Below, piece by piece: positions 41,124 to 50,116 of a DNA stretch of 64,000 nt. The stretch is from Streptomyces pseudovenezuelae (lineage in GTDB: Bacteria > Actinomycetota > Actinomycetes > Streptomycetales > Streptomycetaceae): NCBI RefSeq assembly GCF_029892565.1, contig NZ_JARXVH010000017.1:124001-188000 (forward strand). The letters are read 5' to 3'. The notes below the pieces were generated by a model, which was not told the DNA's origin, searched no databases, and saw nothing but the letters and a program-made list of their open reading frames with translations. Within the stretch, counting starts at the first letter, position 1; each line of letters opens with the position of its first letter. A program made the translations under genes and the position numbers.

Positions 41124-42605
41124 TCACGGGCACACCACCTGGTCGCCCGTCACCACCCCGGACTCGCCCTGGTACGGATCGTCCGCGCGCACCTTGCGCA
41201 CCTGACGGAAGTCCGCGCCCGCGATCACCTTCAGCGTCGGCCCCAGGCCCTTGACCGGCCGTAGCTCGCTGCCCGGCAGCGCGGCGGCCAGCGACTTCGC
41301 CGAGCGGTCCCAGCGGGGGTCGTAGGCCACCACCGTGCGCTTCACGGTCCGGTCGGCCGCGTTCGCCGGCGCCCGGGTGGTACGGAAGCCCGTGCCGGCC
41401 AGCGCCGAGTCCACGCGCTTGCCGAGGCCCGCCGTGGGCGTCCCGTTCTCGACCTGGACCCGGATCTGCTGCGGGGCCACATCCACCCGGACCGCCTTGC
41501 TGACCGGCCGGTGCGCGGTGAGCGGCTTGTCGTCGTTCAGGGCGCGGAAGAGGCGGCCCGCCTTGGCGGTGTCCCACTTCAGGGTCGAGCCGACGCCCTT
41601 GACGGCGTATCCCATCCGGCCGATGGGGACCGTCGTGAACTCCGAGGAGGAGGGGGAGAAGTCGCGCATCGCCCGGCCGAGGTCGAGCAGTTCGTCGGTG
41701 CCGAAGCCCTTGTCCGCGCGGACCGAGCCGAGCACGGCCCGGGTCACGTCGCGGAACTTCATCGGGTTGAGCAGGATCCCGGAGGACGTGGCCCGGTCGA
41801 TGAGAGCCGCCAGGAAGCGCTGCTGACGCTTCATCCGGCTGAGGTCGGAGGCGCCGTCGACGTGCCGGGCGCGGACGTACTGGAGGGCCTGGCCGCCCAT
41901 CAGGGTGTGGCTGCCGGCCGGGAGGTTCAGGCCGGTGTAGGTGTCCTTGAGGGGGGCGGCCGTGCAGACCTTCACCCCGCCGAGCACGTCCACCGTCTTC
42001 ATGAAGCTGGTGAAGTCGACCTCCAGATAGTGGTCGACCTTCACATGGGTCATGTCCTCGACGGTGCGCACGGTGAGGTTCGGGCCGCCCTCCGCGTAGG
42101 CCGCGTTGAGCTTGATGGGGTGGCCCCTGTGGTGGTGTCCGGTGGTCTCGTCGACGTGCGGGGGCGTCATGGCGTACGAGTCGCGCGGCAGGCTGACCAC
42201 GCTGGCCCGCTCCCGGTCCTCGGAGATGTGCACGATCATGATCGTGTCGGTGCAGTGGCAGGGCGCGCCGCCCAGGCGGTAGCGGCGCCGCTCCTTCTCG
42301 CTGATCTTGTCGCGGCCGTCCGTGCCGACCAGCAGGACGTTCATGCCGTGGCCCGCGCGCGGGCGGTTCTTCATGTCCTTGAAGGGGTCGACGCGGGCGA
42401 TGTCCGCGTCCAGGCTGGTGACCACCGCGTGCCCGATGCCGGCCGAGGCGAGGACGACGACGGACAGTGTCGTCACCGCCCGCATGGCCCAGCGCGGCTT
42501 CTTGCGCCGTACGGGGGGCCTGGGCGAGCGCCCCTGTGGCGCTCGGGGCGGCTGGGGGCGGCGCTTGGGGCGGGCGGGGGCGGCGGACCGTGGCGGCGTG
42601 GGCAA
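41124..42605 (-). CDS. LytR-CpsA-Psr (LCP) protein 2 with LytR_C domain
   Basis: About 493 residues. A basic Pro/Arg-rich N-terminus leads into a membrane anchor (AVTTLSVVVLASAGIGHAVV) and the LCP domain (NVLLVGTDGRDKIS, TDTIMIVHISEDRERASVV, SLPRDSYAM, KLNAAYAEGGPNLTVRTVE, LQYVRARHVDGASDL). A C-terminal LytR_C domain starts near IRVQVENGTPTAGLG. The loop between the first two motifs contains CHC. I choose TTG at 42605, 8 bases after GGAGG; a GTG at 42650 or ATG at 42731 would only lengthen the disordered tail. Divergent from a glycosyltransferase. Confidence 0.87.
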   Translation of the reverse strand: MPTPPRSAAPARPKRRPQPPRAPQGRSPRPPVRRKKPRWAMRAVTTLSVVVLASAGIGHAVVTSLDADIARVDPFKDMKNRPRAGHGMNVLLVGTDGRDKISEKERRRYRLGGAPCHCTDTIMIVHISEDRERASVVSLPRDSYAMTPPHVDETTGHHHRGHPIKLNAAYAEGGPNLTVRTVEDMTHVKVDHYLEVDFTSFMKTVDVLGGVKVCTAAPLKDTYTGLNLPAGSHTLMGGQALQYVRARHVDGASDLSRMKRQQRFLAALIDRATSSGILLNPMKFRDVTRAVLGSVRADKGFGTDELLDLGRAMRDFSPSSSEFTTVPIGRMGYAVKGVGSTLKWDTAKAGRLFRALNDDKPLTAHRPVSKAVRVDVAPQQIRVQVENGTPTAGLGKRVDSALAGTGFRTTRAPANAADRTVKRTVVAYDPRWDRSAKSLAAALPGSELRPVKGLGPTLKVIAGADFRQVRKVRADDPYQGESGVVTGDQVVCP

Positions 42606-42733
42606 GGGGGACACCTCCGGGCGACGGCCGTACGTGGGATCCGTGAGCACCGTAGGTCCATACGATCTGTGGCCCGGTCCGCCGCCCCGGTGGGGCGCGA
42701 ACGTGTCCCCCGTTCGCGGTAACGTGAGCACCG

Positions 42734-43777
42734 ATGAACGCCAATTCCGACGTGCGACTCCCCGCCGTATCTGTGATCATGCCCGTCCTCGACGAGGAGC
42801 GGCATCTGCGCGGAGCCGTCCAAGCGATCCTCGCGCAGGAGTACGACGGCGAGATGGAGGTCGTGATCGCCATCGGTCCCTCGTCGGACCGTACGGACGA
42901 GATCGCGGCCGAGCTCGTGGCAGAGACCGCGTCCTCCGCAAACAAGCGCGTACACACCGTCCCGAACCCGACCGGCCGCACCCCCGCGGCCCTCAACGCC
43001 GCGATCAAGGCCTCCCGCCATCCGATCGTCGTCCGCGTCGACGGCCACGGCATGCTCTCGCCGAACTACATCGCCACCGCCGTACGGCTCCTGGAGGAGA
43101 CCGGCGCGCAGAACGTCGGCGGCATCATGCACGCCGAGGGCGAGAACGACTGGGAGCACGCCGTCGCCGCCGCGATGACGTCGAAGATCGGCGTGGGCAA
43201 CGCCGTCTTCCACACGGGCGGCGCCGCCGGGGAGGCCGAGACGGTCTACCTCGGGGTGTTCCGGCGCGAGGCGCTGGAGCAACAGGGCGGCTACAACGAG
43301 GAGTTCATCCGCGCCCAGGACTGGGAGCTGAACTTCCGCATCCGCGAGGCGGGGGGCCTGATCTGGTTCTCGCCGGAGCTGAAGGTGTCGTACCGCCCGA
43401 GGCCGACCGTGAGGGCGCTGGCCAAGCAGTACAAGGACTACGGCCGCTGGCGGCACGTCGTCGCCCGCTTCCACGAGGGCTCCATCAACCTGCGCTACCT
43501 CGCCCCGCCGACGGCCCTGCTCGCCATCGCGGCCGGCATCGTGGTCGGCGCGGCCCTGACGCCCTGGGGCCTCGTGGTCCCCGCCGGCTATCTCGCGGCG
43601 ATCGCGCTGGGCTCGCTCCCGGCGGGCAAGGGCCTGCCGCTGAAGGCACGCCTGCAGATCCCCGTCGCCCTCGCCACCATGCACATGTGCTGGGGCTGGG
43701 GCTTCCTGACCAGCCCCAAGTCACTGGCCAGGAAGGTCATCGCGTCCCGCCGCCCGGCGGTGCTCACCGCGAGCTGA
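42734..43777 (+). CDS. Glycosyltransferase family 2 with membrane C-terminus
   Basis: 347 residues. A GT-A domain shows VSVIMPVLDEERHLRGAV at the start, IVVRVDGHG (DxD-like), YLGVFRREALEQQGGYNEEF and the base-type motif RAQDWELNFRIREAGG; then a hydrophobic C-terminal half with about three or four helices (LLAIAAGIVVGAAL, GLVVPAGYLAAIALG). Such enzymes act on lipid-linked sugars at the inner membrane face. Divergent from an LCP gene, so it could build the chain that LCP proteins attach (inference). Confidence 0.91.
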   Translation: MNANSDVRLPAVSVIMPVLDEERHLRGAVQAILAQEYDGEMEVVIAIGPSSDRTDEIAAELVAETASSANKRVHTVPNPTGRTPAALNAAIKASRHPIVVRVDGHGMLSPNYIATAVRLLEETGAQNVGGIMHAEGENDWEHAVAAAMTSKIGVGNAVFHTGGAAGEAETVYLGVFRREALEQQGGYNEEFIRAQDWELNFRIREAGGLIWFSPELKVSYRPRPTVRALAKQYKDYGRWRHVVARFHEGSINLRYLAPPTALLAIAAGIVVGAALTPWGLVVPAGYLAAIALGSLPAGKGLPLKARLQIPVALATMHMCWGWGFLTSPKSLARKVIASRRPAVLTAS

Positions 43778-43780
43778 GCG

Positions 43781-43806
43781 GTGCCGGGCAGCGATCGACC
43801 CGGCAC
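43781..43806. terminator. Hairpin after the glycosyltransferase
   Basis: GTGCCGGG (43781-43788) pairs with CCCGGCAC (43799-43806) starting 3 bases after the stop. The following 43815-43917 is a degenerate GC-rich stretch without a gene, beyond the stop of the leftward synthase. Confidence 0.6.
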
Positions 43807-43917
43807 GCTGTCACCGCGGACCGGTTGCTTGTCGGTGGGCCGCCGCCGTGTCGGCTGCCTGCCGTGGGGCCGGCGCCGTGTCAGCCGCCCGGTGGTGAGC
43901 TACCGCCGCGTCGGCCG

Positions 43918-44856
43918 CTATCGCCGCGCGCGCCGTTCGGCCCGTGCGCGGCGGTACTGCCGGGACAGCACCCGCAGCGAGGCGGTCGGCGACGGTCCCG
44001 CCGCGCGGTGCAGCAGCTCGCCTCCCGCGCGGCGTACGGCGGCGAGGCGGAGGTCCTGGACGGCGATCAGGGCGTCGAGGAACGGGCGGTACTCGGGCGC
44101 GACGAGCTCGGGCAGCCCCCGGCCCTCCGCGAGCGCGGCCTCGGCACGGTCGGCCTGCGCCTGGATCAGGCCGTCCAACGCGGGCACGCACTCCTGCGAC
44201 TTGCTCAGCAGATCCCCGAACTTCAGCCCGTGCAGGGCCAGTTCGTCCCGGGGTATGCCGATCCGGCCGCAGCCCGCGTCCTCGGAGAGGTCGGCCAGGA
44301 AATCGGTGCGCTGCATTCCTTCGATCAGGGCCCGGCACCCGGCGACGAACGGCTCGTCCGCCCCGACGTCGGGATCGGGCGCGATCAGCGACGCGGTGAG
44401 CATCAGGGCGGGCAGCGCGTAACTGTCCACGTACGCCTGGAAGTCGGCCTCCGTCTCGAAGCCGGTCCAACTGGCCTCCACGGGCGCGCCGTCGAGGAAG
44501 GCCCGCACCCGCGCGGCCAGGTACGGGTGATGGTGGACGGCGTCCCGGAGCGCCAAGAAGGTGCCGTTCTCGGGTAGTTCGTCGCCGTCGAGGGCCGCTG
44601 TGGTCTCGGCCTCCCAGGCGCGCAGGGCCGTATGGCGGTCGCGCACGGCACCGGTGTCGATCAGCTCGTCGGTCGCGTGCATGTAGGACACCGCGGCGAC
44701 CACCGGCGGATGAAGGCGCGCCGGCAGCAGGAGCCGGGTCGCGACGTACTCGTGCAGCGCGAACCGGCGGACCAGCGTGCGCTGGGCGTCGTAGGTTCTG
44801 CGCAGACGCGGATCGGTGATTCCCGCCTGAGTCAGGGCGGTGGACCAACGGATCAC
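43918..44856 (-). CDS. Squalene/phytoene synthase family protein
   Basis: 312 residues of all-helical prenyl synthase type. Two Asp-rich motifs are seen: HATDELIDTG (DxxxD, residues ~70-75) and RTDFLADLSEDAGCGR with the following IPRDEL. These bind Mg-diphosphate in head-to-head isoprenoid coupling. The GTG at 44856 sits behind GGGAGAG; longer frames upstream lack homology. No hopene cyclase or phytoene desaturase is in the window, so the product is unknown. It is flanked by LCP genes and stands 25 bases after the end of LCP 3 on the same strand. Confidence 0.82.
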   Translation of the reverse strand: MIRWSTALTQAGITDPRLRRTYDAQRTLVRRFALHEYVATRLLLPARLHPPVVAAVSYMHATDELIDTGAVRDRHTALRAWEAETTAALDGDELPENGTFLALRDAVHHHPYLAARVRAFLDGAPVEASWTGFETEADFQAYVDSYALPALMLTASLIAPDPDVGADEPFVAGCRALIEGMQRTDFLADLSEDAGCGRIGIPRDELALHGLKFGDLLSKSQECVPALDGLIQAQADRAEAALAEGRGLPELVAPEYRPFLDALIAVQDLRLAAVRRAGGELLHRAAGPSPTASLRVLSRQYRRARAERRARR

Positions 44857-44881
44857 GACTCTCCCGTCGAGCTGCGTTTGA

Positions 44882-46474
44882 TTAGGACCAGGTGTAGTCC
44901 GGGTCGACATGCATACAGGCCTTGCTGTCCGCGCCGTTGAGAGCGCTCGCCGAGGCCGGTGTGGTGTCGTCCTCGGCGGTGTACTTCGCCCCCGAGCGCC
45001 AGTCCACGCCGACCACCAGTGTGACACCGGAAACGGCCGTGGACCTCTTCACCGAACTCACCGGAATCCCGAGCGACTTGGCGACCCGCTGGGCGTCGGC
45101 CTGGAGATCGGCCGACGGGTAGCGGACGACCGTCTCGGCCTGGCTGAGCAGTGCCGAGGAGTCCGCGACCGCCTTGTCGAAGCCCTTGCCGACGAGGAGT
45201 TGGGCGACCGCGCCGGCCCGCCCGGTCACCGCCGACTCCCCGTCGGACCTGGTCCCGTTCTGCACCGTCACAGCGATCTCGTCGTCTGCCGCTGCCTTGT
45301 CGGTCGTCCTGGTCGCCGTGCTGGTCTTCTTCTTGTCCTTGCCGTCCAGCGCGATGTCCTCGCGGACCAGCCGCCACAGCTTCTCCGCGTCGGTGGCCTT
45401 GGGCAGCACCCGGTTGCCGTCGGCGGAGTACACCCACGGCATCGTCGTCATCGTGATGCGCGCGGTGGGCACCTTCTTCAGCTCCGTGGACACGTCGTAG
45501 AGCTTCGCCACCGTGCCGAGCCCGTCGTCCACCGTCAGCGCCTTCGTGGCCGTCTCGGCCAGCTTGCGCAGCTTGCCGGGGTTGCTCAGGGTGGTGTTGG
45601 CGCGCAGCCGGCGGACCATCGAGTTCATGTACATGTGCTGGGCCTTGGTGCGCGCGATGTCGCTGCCGTCCTCGAACCCGTAGCGCGTACGCAGCCATTG
45701 GAGGGCCTGCTCGCCCTTGATGGACGTGGTCCCCTTCTCCAGCTTCAGGCCCGAGCCGTGGCCCGAGGAGGTGTGGGAGTAGATGTTGGCGTCGACGCAG
45801 ACCGGGACGCCGCCGATGGCGTCCGCCATGGAGACCACGCCGGAGAAGTCGACCATCATGAAGTGGTCGATGTGGATGTCGGTCAGCTTCTCCCAGGTGG
45901 CCACCGCGCAGCCCGGGCCACCGCGTTCCAGGGTGGTGTTGGTCATCGCCGAGGTGCTCGCCGGGTACACCTTGCCGGTGTCGGGGTCCGTGCACTCGGG
46001 GATGTCGACCAGGGTGTCGCGGGGCATGCTGACGACCGACATGTTCGTGCGGTCGGCGGAGACGTGCAGCAGCATCTGGACGTCCGCGCGCGGGGCGGTG
46101 TTGTACGTGTCCTTGGCGCCGCCGAGCTTCTGGTTCTCCGCCGAGTCCCGCGCGTCCGAGCCGATCAGCAGGATGTTCAGCGGCGTCTGCCCGGCCGCGT
46201 TCGCCTTCGACTCGGCCGCCCGGTCCTTGGAGTCGCCGATGTTGAGGGCGTCCTTCTCGATGTTGGCGTTGAGGTGGCGGTAGTAGAGGTAACCGGCGCC
46301 GGCCGTGCCCACCGTCACCAGCGCGGTGACGGTCGCCGTCCAGCGCAGGATCCGCCGTCCACGACGTTTTCGGTCACCCCTTGGACCACGTCCGCGCCGC
46401 CCGCCGGCCTGCGGTGTCAGAGACATGGTGTCCTCGACCGCCGGAACCTTGGCGCGCACGCTGTTCTGCGTCAA
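44882..46474 (-). CDS. LytR-CpsA-Psr (LCP) protein 3, type A
   Basis: 530 residues, TTG start 7 bases after GGAGGG. Parts: basic N-terminus, membrane anchor (WTATVTALVTVGTAGAGYLY), LCP domain (NILLIGSDARDSAENQKLGG, ADVQMLLHVSADRTNMSVV, SMPRDTLVDIPEC, IDHFMMVDFSGVVSMADAIG, LQWLRTRYGFEDGSDIARTK), and LytR_C (VQNGTRSDGE to VVGVDWRSG). It ends ACMHVDPDYTWS. The catalytic arginines of LCP enzymes are in SMPRD and WLRTR. LCP proteins 4 and 6 share this layout and ending, showing recent duplication. Confidence 0.93.
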   Translation of the reverse strand: MTQNSVRAKVPAVEDTMSLTPQAGGRRGRGPRGDRKRRGRRILRWTATVTALVTVGTAGAGYLYYRHLNANIEKDALNIGDSKDRAAESKANAAGQTPLNILLIGSDARDSAENQKLGGAKDTYNTAPRADVQMLLHVSADRTNMSVVSMPRDTLVDIPECTDPDTGKVYPASTSAMTNTTLERGGPGCAVATWEKLTDIHIDHFMMVDFSGVVSMADAIGGVPVCVDANIYSHTSSGHGSGLKLEKGTTSIKGEQALQWLRTRYGFEDGSDIARTKAQHMYMNSMVRRLRANTTLSNPGKLRKLAETATKALTVDDGLGTVAKLYDVSTELKKVPTARITMTTMPWVYSADGNRVLPKATDAEKLWRLVREDIALDGKDKKKTSTATRTTDKAAADDEIAVTVQNGTRSDGESAVTGRAGAVAQLLVGKGFDKAVADSSALLSQAETVVRYPSADLQADAQRVAKSLGIPVSSVKRSTAVSGVTLVVGVDWRSGAKYTAEDDTTPASASALNGADSKACMHVDPDYTWS

Positions 46475-46589
46475 CTCAGTGCCCTCCCACCCCTGCGCCT
46501 GACGGCGGCCGACCGAGCGGGCTCATCATTCTGTAGGGAGTTAGGAGTTCGCTGTGGGTCCTGAAGGGGAAGCGCGGGCTGTCAGCTCA

Positions 46590-46604
46590 GGACCCTGCGG
46601 GTCC
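46590..46604. terminator. Small hairpin after LCP 4
   Basis: GGACCC-TGC-GGGTCC at 46590-46604, 6 bases beyond the stop of the leftward LCP 4 gene. A short direct repeat GCTCAGGACC flanks it. Possible weak terminator within the LCP series. Confidence 0.45.
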
Positions 46605-46609
46605 GCGGC

Positions 46610-48199
46610 TCAGGACCATGTGAACCCGGGGTTGACGTGCATGCACGCCTCCTCGTCCGCCCCGTTGAGCGCCTCGGCCGTCTTCGGTGTCCTGTCGTCC
46701 TGCTTGGGCGCCTTGTACGCCCTGCCCTCGCGCCAGTCGGCGCCCACGACGAGCGTGACCCCGGAGACGTCCGTCGACTTCTTCACCGAACTCAGCGGAA
46801 TCCCGAGGGACTTGGCGACCGCCTGGGCGTCGCCCTCCAGGTCGGCGCTCGGGTAGCGGACGACCGTGCGGGCCTTGCTCAGGATCGTGCCCTGGTCGGC
46901 GGCGGCCTTGGTGTAGCCCTTCTCCGCCAGCAGCCCGGCGACCGTACCCGCCCGCCCGGAGGCAGCCCCGAGGGTGTCGGTGCGGGTGCCGTTCTGCACC
47001 CGGACGCCGATCGCGCCGGGAGCGGCCGCGGGGTCGTCCGAGGTCCGGTCCTCCGCCGTCTTCTTCTTGTCCTTGCCGTCCAGCGCGATGTCCTCGCGCA
47101 CCAGCCGGAACAGCTGGTCGGCGTCGTCGGTGGGCTCGACGCGCGCGCCGACGTAACGATTCGGCATGGTCGTCATGGTGATCCGCTTCGGCGCGACCTT
47201 CCGCAGCTCGTTGCTGAGGTCGTAGAGCTTCTTGACGGTGTCCAGGCCCGGGTCGACGGTGAGGGCGGCGGTGGCCTTCTCGGCGAGGGTGCGCAGCTTG
47301 CCCGGGTTGCCGAGCGTGGCGTTCTCGCGCAGTTCGCGGACCATCGAGTTCATGTACATGTGCTGGGCCTTGGCGCGGGCGAGGTCGCTGCCGTCCTCGA
47401 AGCCGTACCGCGTGCGCAGCCACCGCAGCGCCTTCTCGCCCTTGATGGACGTGGTGCCCTTCTTCAGCTTCAGCCCGGAGCCGTGGCCCGAGCTGTCGCG
47501 GGAGTAGATGTTGGCGTCCACGCAGACCGGGACGCCGCCTATCGCGTCGGCCATGGACACCACGCCGGAGAAGTCGACCATCATGAAGTGGTCGATGTGC
47601 ACACCGGTCAGCTTCTCCCAGGTGGCCACCGTGCAGCCCGGACCACCGCGCCCGAGGCTCTGGTTGGTCATCACCCGCCCGTCGCTCGCCGAGTACACCT
47701 CGCCGCCGTCGGGGTCGGTGCACTTCGGTATGCGCACGAGGGTGTCGCGGGGCATGCTGACGACCGACATGTTGGACCGGTCGGCGGACAGGTGGACCAG
47801 CATCTGGACGTCGGCGAGCGGGGTGGAGCCGAAGGTCTCCCGGGCGCCGCCGAGTTCCTGGTTCTCCTTGGTGTCCCGCGCGTCCGAGCCGATGATCAGC
47901 AGGTTCAGCGGGGTCTGCCCGGCCGCGTTCGGCGTGGGCGCGGCGACCTTGTTGTCGCCGAGGTTCAGGTCGTCCTTCTTGATGTTGGCGTTGAGGTGCT
48001 CGTAGTAGAGGTAACCGGCCCCGGCCGTGCCGACCATGAGCACGGCGAGCGTGAGCCCGAACCATTTCAACAGCCGGAATCGCCGCGGCGCCGTGCCGCC
48101 CCCGCCGTGCCGCCCGTAGCCTTCGGCGGCGCCGGTGCCGTCACCGGCACCGTCCCCCGCGGCGGCAGAATCGGCCTCCCGCACAGTCCCCTGCGTCAC
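46610..48199 (-). CDS. LytR-CpsA-Psr (LCP) protein 4, type A
   Basis: 529 residues, GTG start with GGAGG 8 bases upstream. Architecture and many exact segments match LCP 3: anchor LTLAVLMVGTAGAGYLYYEH, LLIIGSDARDTKENQELGGA, SMPRDTLVRIPKC, VDFSGVVSMADAIGGVPVCV, WLRTRYGFEDGSDLARAKAQ, LytR_C VQNGTRTDTLGAASGRAG, and end ACMHVNPGFTWS. The two differ mainly in the N-terminal tail and the linker before LytR_C. It follows LCP 5 by 85 bases. Confidence 0.93.
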   Translation of the reverse strand: MTQGTVREADSAAAGDGAGDGTGAAEGYGRHGGGGTAPRRFRLLKWFGLTLAVLMVGTAGAGYLYYEHLNANIKKDDLNLGDNKVAAPTPNAAGQTPLNLLIIGSDARDTKENQELGGARETFGSTPLADVQMLVHLSADRSNMSVVSMPRDTLVRIPKCTDPDGGEVYSASDGRVMTNQSLGRGGPGCTVATWEKLTGVHIDHFMMVDFSGVVSMADAIGGVPVCVDANIYSRDSSGHGSGLKLKKGTTSIKGEKALRWLRTRYGFEDGSDLARAKAQHMYMNSMVRELRENATLGNPGKLRTLAEKATAALTVDPGLDTVKKLYDLSNELRKVAPKRITMTTMPNRYVGARVEPTDDADQLFRLVREDIALDGKDKKKTAEDRTSDDPAAAPGAIGVRVQNGTRTDTLGAASGRAGTVAGLLAEKGYTKAAADQGTILSKARTVVRYPSADLEGDAQAVAKSLGIPLSSVKKSTDVSGVTLVVGADWREGRAYKAPKQDDRTPKTAEALNGADEEACMHVNPGFTWS

Positions 48200-48284
48200 T
48201 TACCCGTCCTCCCACCGGCCCCCCGTACGTTCTGGAGACATACGAAGGGCCCGTGAGGTTGCGCTGATCCGCGTTACCGCCCGG

Positions 48285-49982
48285 TTAACCGGCGCACTGG
48301 ACCTTGTCGGCCGTGGACTTGTCGACGTCGACGCTCGCCGCGGCGGAGGAGTTGAGCTTGATGCCGGCGCCCTTGAAGTCCTTGCCGAGGGTGAGCGTCA
48401 TGGCGGGCACGCCCTGGGAGTTGGTGACGCTCTCGCCGGGCTTCATGGCGGAGCCGGACAGGCCGAGGATGGCGGCCAGTCGGCGGGCCTGGTCGGCCTG
48501 GGCGGGGGCGTATTCGAGGGTCGTCCTCGCCAGTGCGGCGTCCGCGTTGCCGGCGTTCTCGGACTTGGCGACGCCCTCGTCGTTCTGCAGGTAGCTCAGC
48601 TCGGCCTGCGCACTTCCGGCCGCGGCACCGCCGTTGAGGATGCGCACCCGGACCTCGGAGGCGGCCGACTTGGTGCCCTTGAGCCGGGCGGCCACGGCGG
48701 CGGCTTCCTTCTTCTTCTGCTGCTTGACCGCGGTGAGCGAGACGTCGTTCTGGATCATGTCGAAGAGCTGGGGCCCGGTCGACTCGTTGACGACGACCGT
48801 CGCCTTGATCGTCTCGGCCGGGTTGTCCAGCACCGGCACCGTCGTGAAGGAGATGTTCTTCGTCGGCACCTTCTTCAGCTCCAGGGCCATGTCCTTGAGC
48901 GTGCCGACCTTGCCGATGGCGCTGTCCACGGTGAGCGCCTTGGTGGCGGCCTCGGCCAGCTTCAGCAGCTTGGTGGGGCTGGTGAGCGTGTCGCCGGAGG
49001 ACATCTTGCGCATCAGCGAACCGAGGAACTGCTGCTGCACCTTGATGCGGTCGAGGTCGCCCTCGTTGCCGAAGCTGTGCCGGGTGCGCACGAAGGCGAG
49101 GGCCTGCTCGCCCTCGACCTTGGACTCGCCCGCGGGCAGGTCGAGCTTGGACTGCTTGTCCTTGACGGCGTGCTCCAGGCAGACCGTGACGCCGTCCACC
49201 GCCGTCGTCAGCGTCTTGACCGCGTTGAAGTCGGCCATCATGAAGTGGTCGACCGAGATCCCCGTGGTCTCCTTCACCGTGCGCATGGTGCAGCCCGGGT
49301 CCCGGCCGCTCTCGCCCAGGCTCCGGTTGAAGCGGACGTCCTGCTGCCCCGCGACGACCTTCTCGGTGCCGTCGGCCTGCTTGGTCGGGCAGTCGGGGAT
49401 GTCGACGATCAGGTCACGCGGGATGCTCAACGCGGTCGCGTTCGTACGGTCCTTGGAGACGTGCAGCAGGATGTTGGTGTCGGCGTGGCCGACGCTGCCC
49501 TGGTCGCCGTAGCCCTCGTTGCCGTCGCCGGTGCGCTTGTCCGTACCGATGATCAGGATGTTGAAGGCCTCGTCCTTGCTGAAGCCGCTCTTGCCCGCGT
49601 CGCCGATGTCGGTCGTCGCCACGTTGCCTTCGAGGTGCTTGAGGTAGAAGTAGGCGCCTCCCGCGGTGGCGACCAGGACGAACGCCATGGTGCCGCCGGT
49701 CCACAGCAGGACCTTCTTCGCCCGCGAGGCCTTCGGCTTCCTCGGCACCGGGCGCCGACCGCGCCGGCCCGCGCTCGTCCCCGGGGGCGGCGTATGGCCC
49801 GTGCCCCGCGGGGCGGGGTCACGGGGTGCGGGATCCCGGGGGGCCGGTCTGCGCGGGCCCGGGACCGCCGACGGAGGCGCGGACGGCGTCAGGCGCAGCT
49901 CGTAGTCGCCGGTGGTCGGGTTGAGCACCCACTGATCTGCGGGGTCGATGCCGTCCGCACGGCCACGGCCTTGCACGTCCAC
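48285..49982 (-). CDS. LytR-CpsA-Psr (LCP) protein 5, type B
   Basis: About 565 residues. The type B N-terminus reads ADQWVLNPTTGDYELRLTPS, then a Pro/Arg linker and membrane anchor (VLLWTGGTMAFVLVATAGGA). LCP domain: NILIIGTDKRTGDGNEGYGD, LLHVSKDRTNATALSIPRDL, FMMADFNAVKTLTTAVDGV, ALAFVRTRHSFGNEGDLDR; LytR_C from VRVRILNGGAAAGSAQ. The end is TADKVQCAG. The GTG at 49982 has GGAGG 11 bases upstream, a spacing nearly copied in its twin LCP 7; an upstream start at 50024 is possible. Confidence 0.9.
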   Translation of the reverse strand: MDVQGRGRADGIDPADQWVLNPTTGDYELRLTPSAPPSAVPGPRRPAPRDPAPRDPAPRGTGHTPPPGTSAGRRGRRPVPRKPKASRAKKVLLWTGGTMAFVLVATAGGAYFYLKHLEGNVATTDIGDAGKSGFSKDEAFNILIIGTDKRTGDGNEGYGDQGSVGHADTNILLHVSKDRTNATALSIPRDLIVDIPDCPTKQADGTEKVVAGQQDVRFNRSLGESGRDPGCTMRTVKETTGISVDHFMMADFNAVKTLTTAVDGVTVCLEHAVKDKQSKLDLPAGESKVEGEQALAFVRTRHSFGNEGDLDRIKVQQQFLGSLMRKMSSGDTLTSPTKLLKLAEAATKALTVDSAIGKVGTLKDMALELKKVPTKNISFTTVPVLDNPAETIKATVVVNESTGPQLFDMIQNDVSLTAVKQQKKKEAAAVAARLKGTKSAASEVRVRILNGGAAAGSAQAELSYLQNDEGVAKSENAGNADAALARTTLEYAPAQADQARRLAAILGLSGSAMKPGESVTNSQGVPAMTLTLGKDFKGAGIKLNSSAAASVDVDKSTADKVQCAG

Positions 49983-50116
49983 GGTGTATGAGTCCTCCGT
50001 CAGGCGCGGCGCTGGATCGCCCACACTAACCGCACAGCTCCGCCTCAGGTGTCGCCACCGGGCAAACCTGCCCCCCTACAAGTGGTCATTCCCTCTCAAT
50101 CTCGAACGCGGATCCG

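Noticed and set aside
46637..48256. Long plus-strand frame opposite LCP 4 (539 codons), with similar frames opposite LCP 3, 5 and 6
   Set aside because: These arise because the GC-rich codon bias of the LCP genes leaves the opposite strand open; they parallel each other only because the LCP genes are paralogues.
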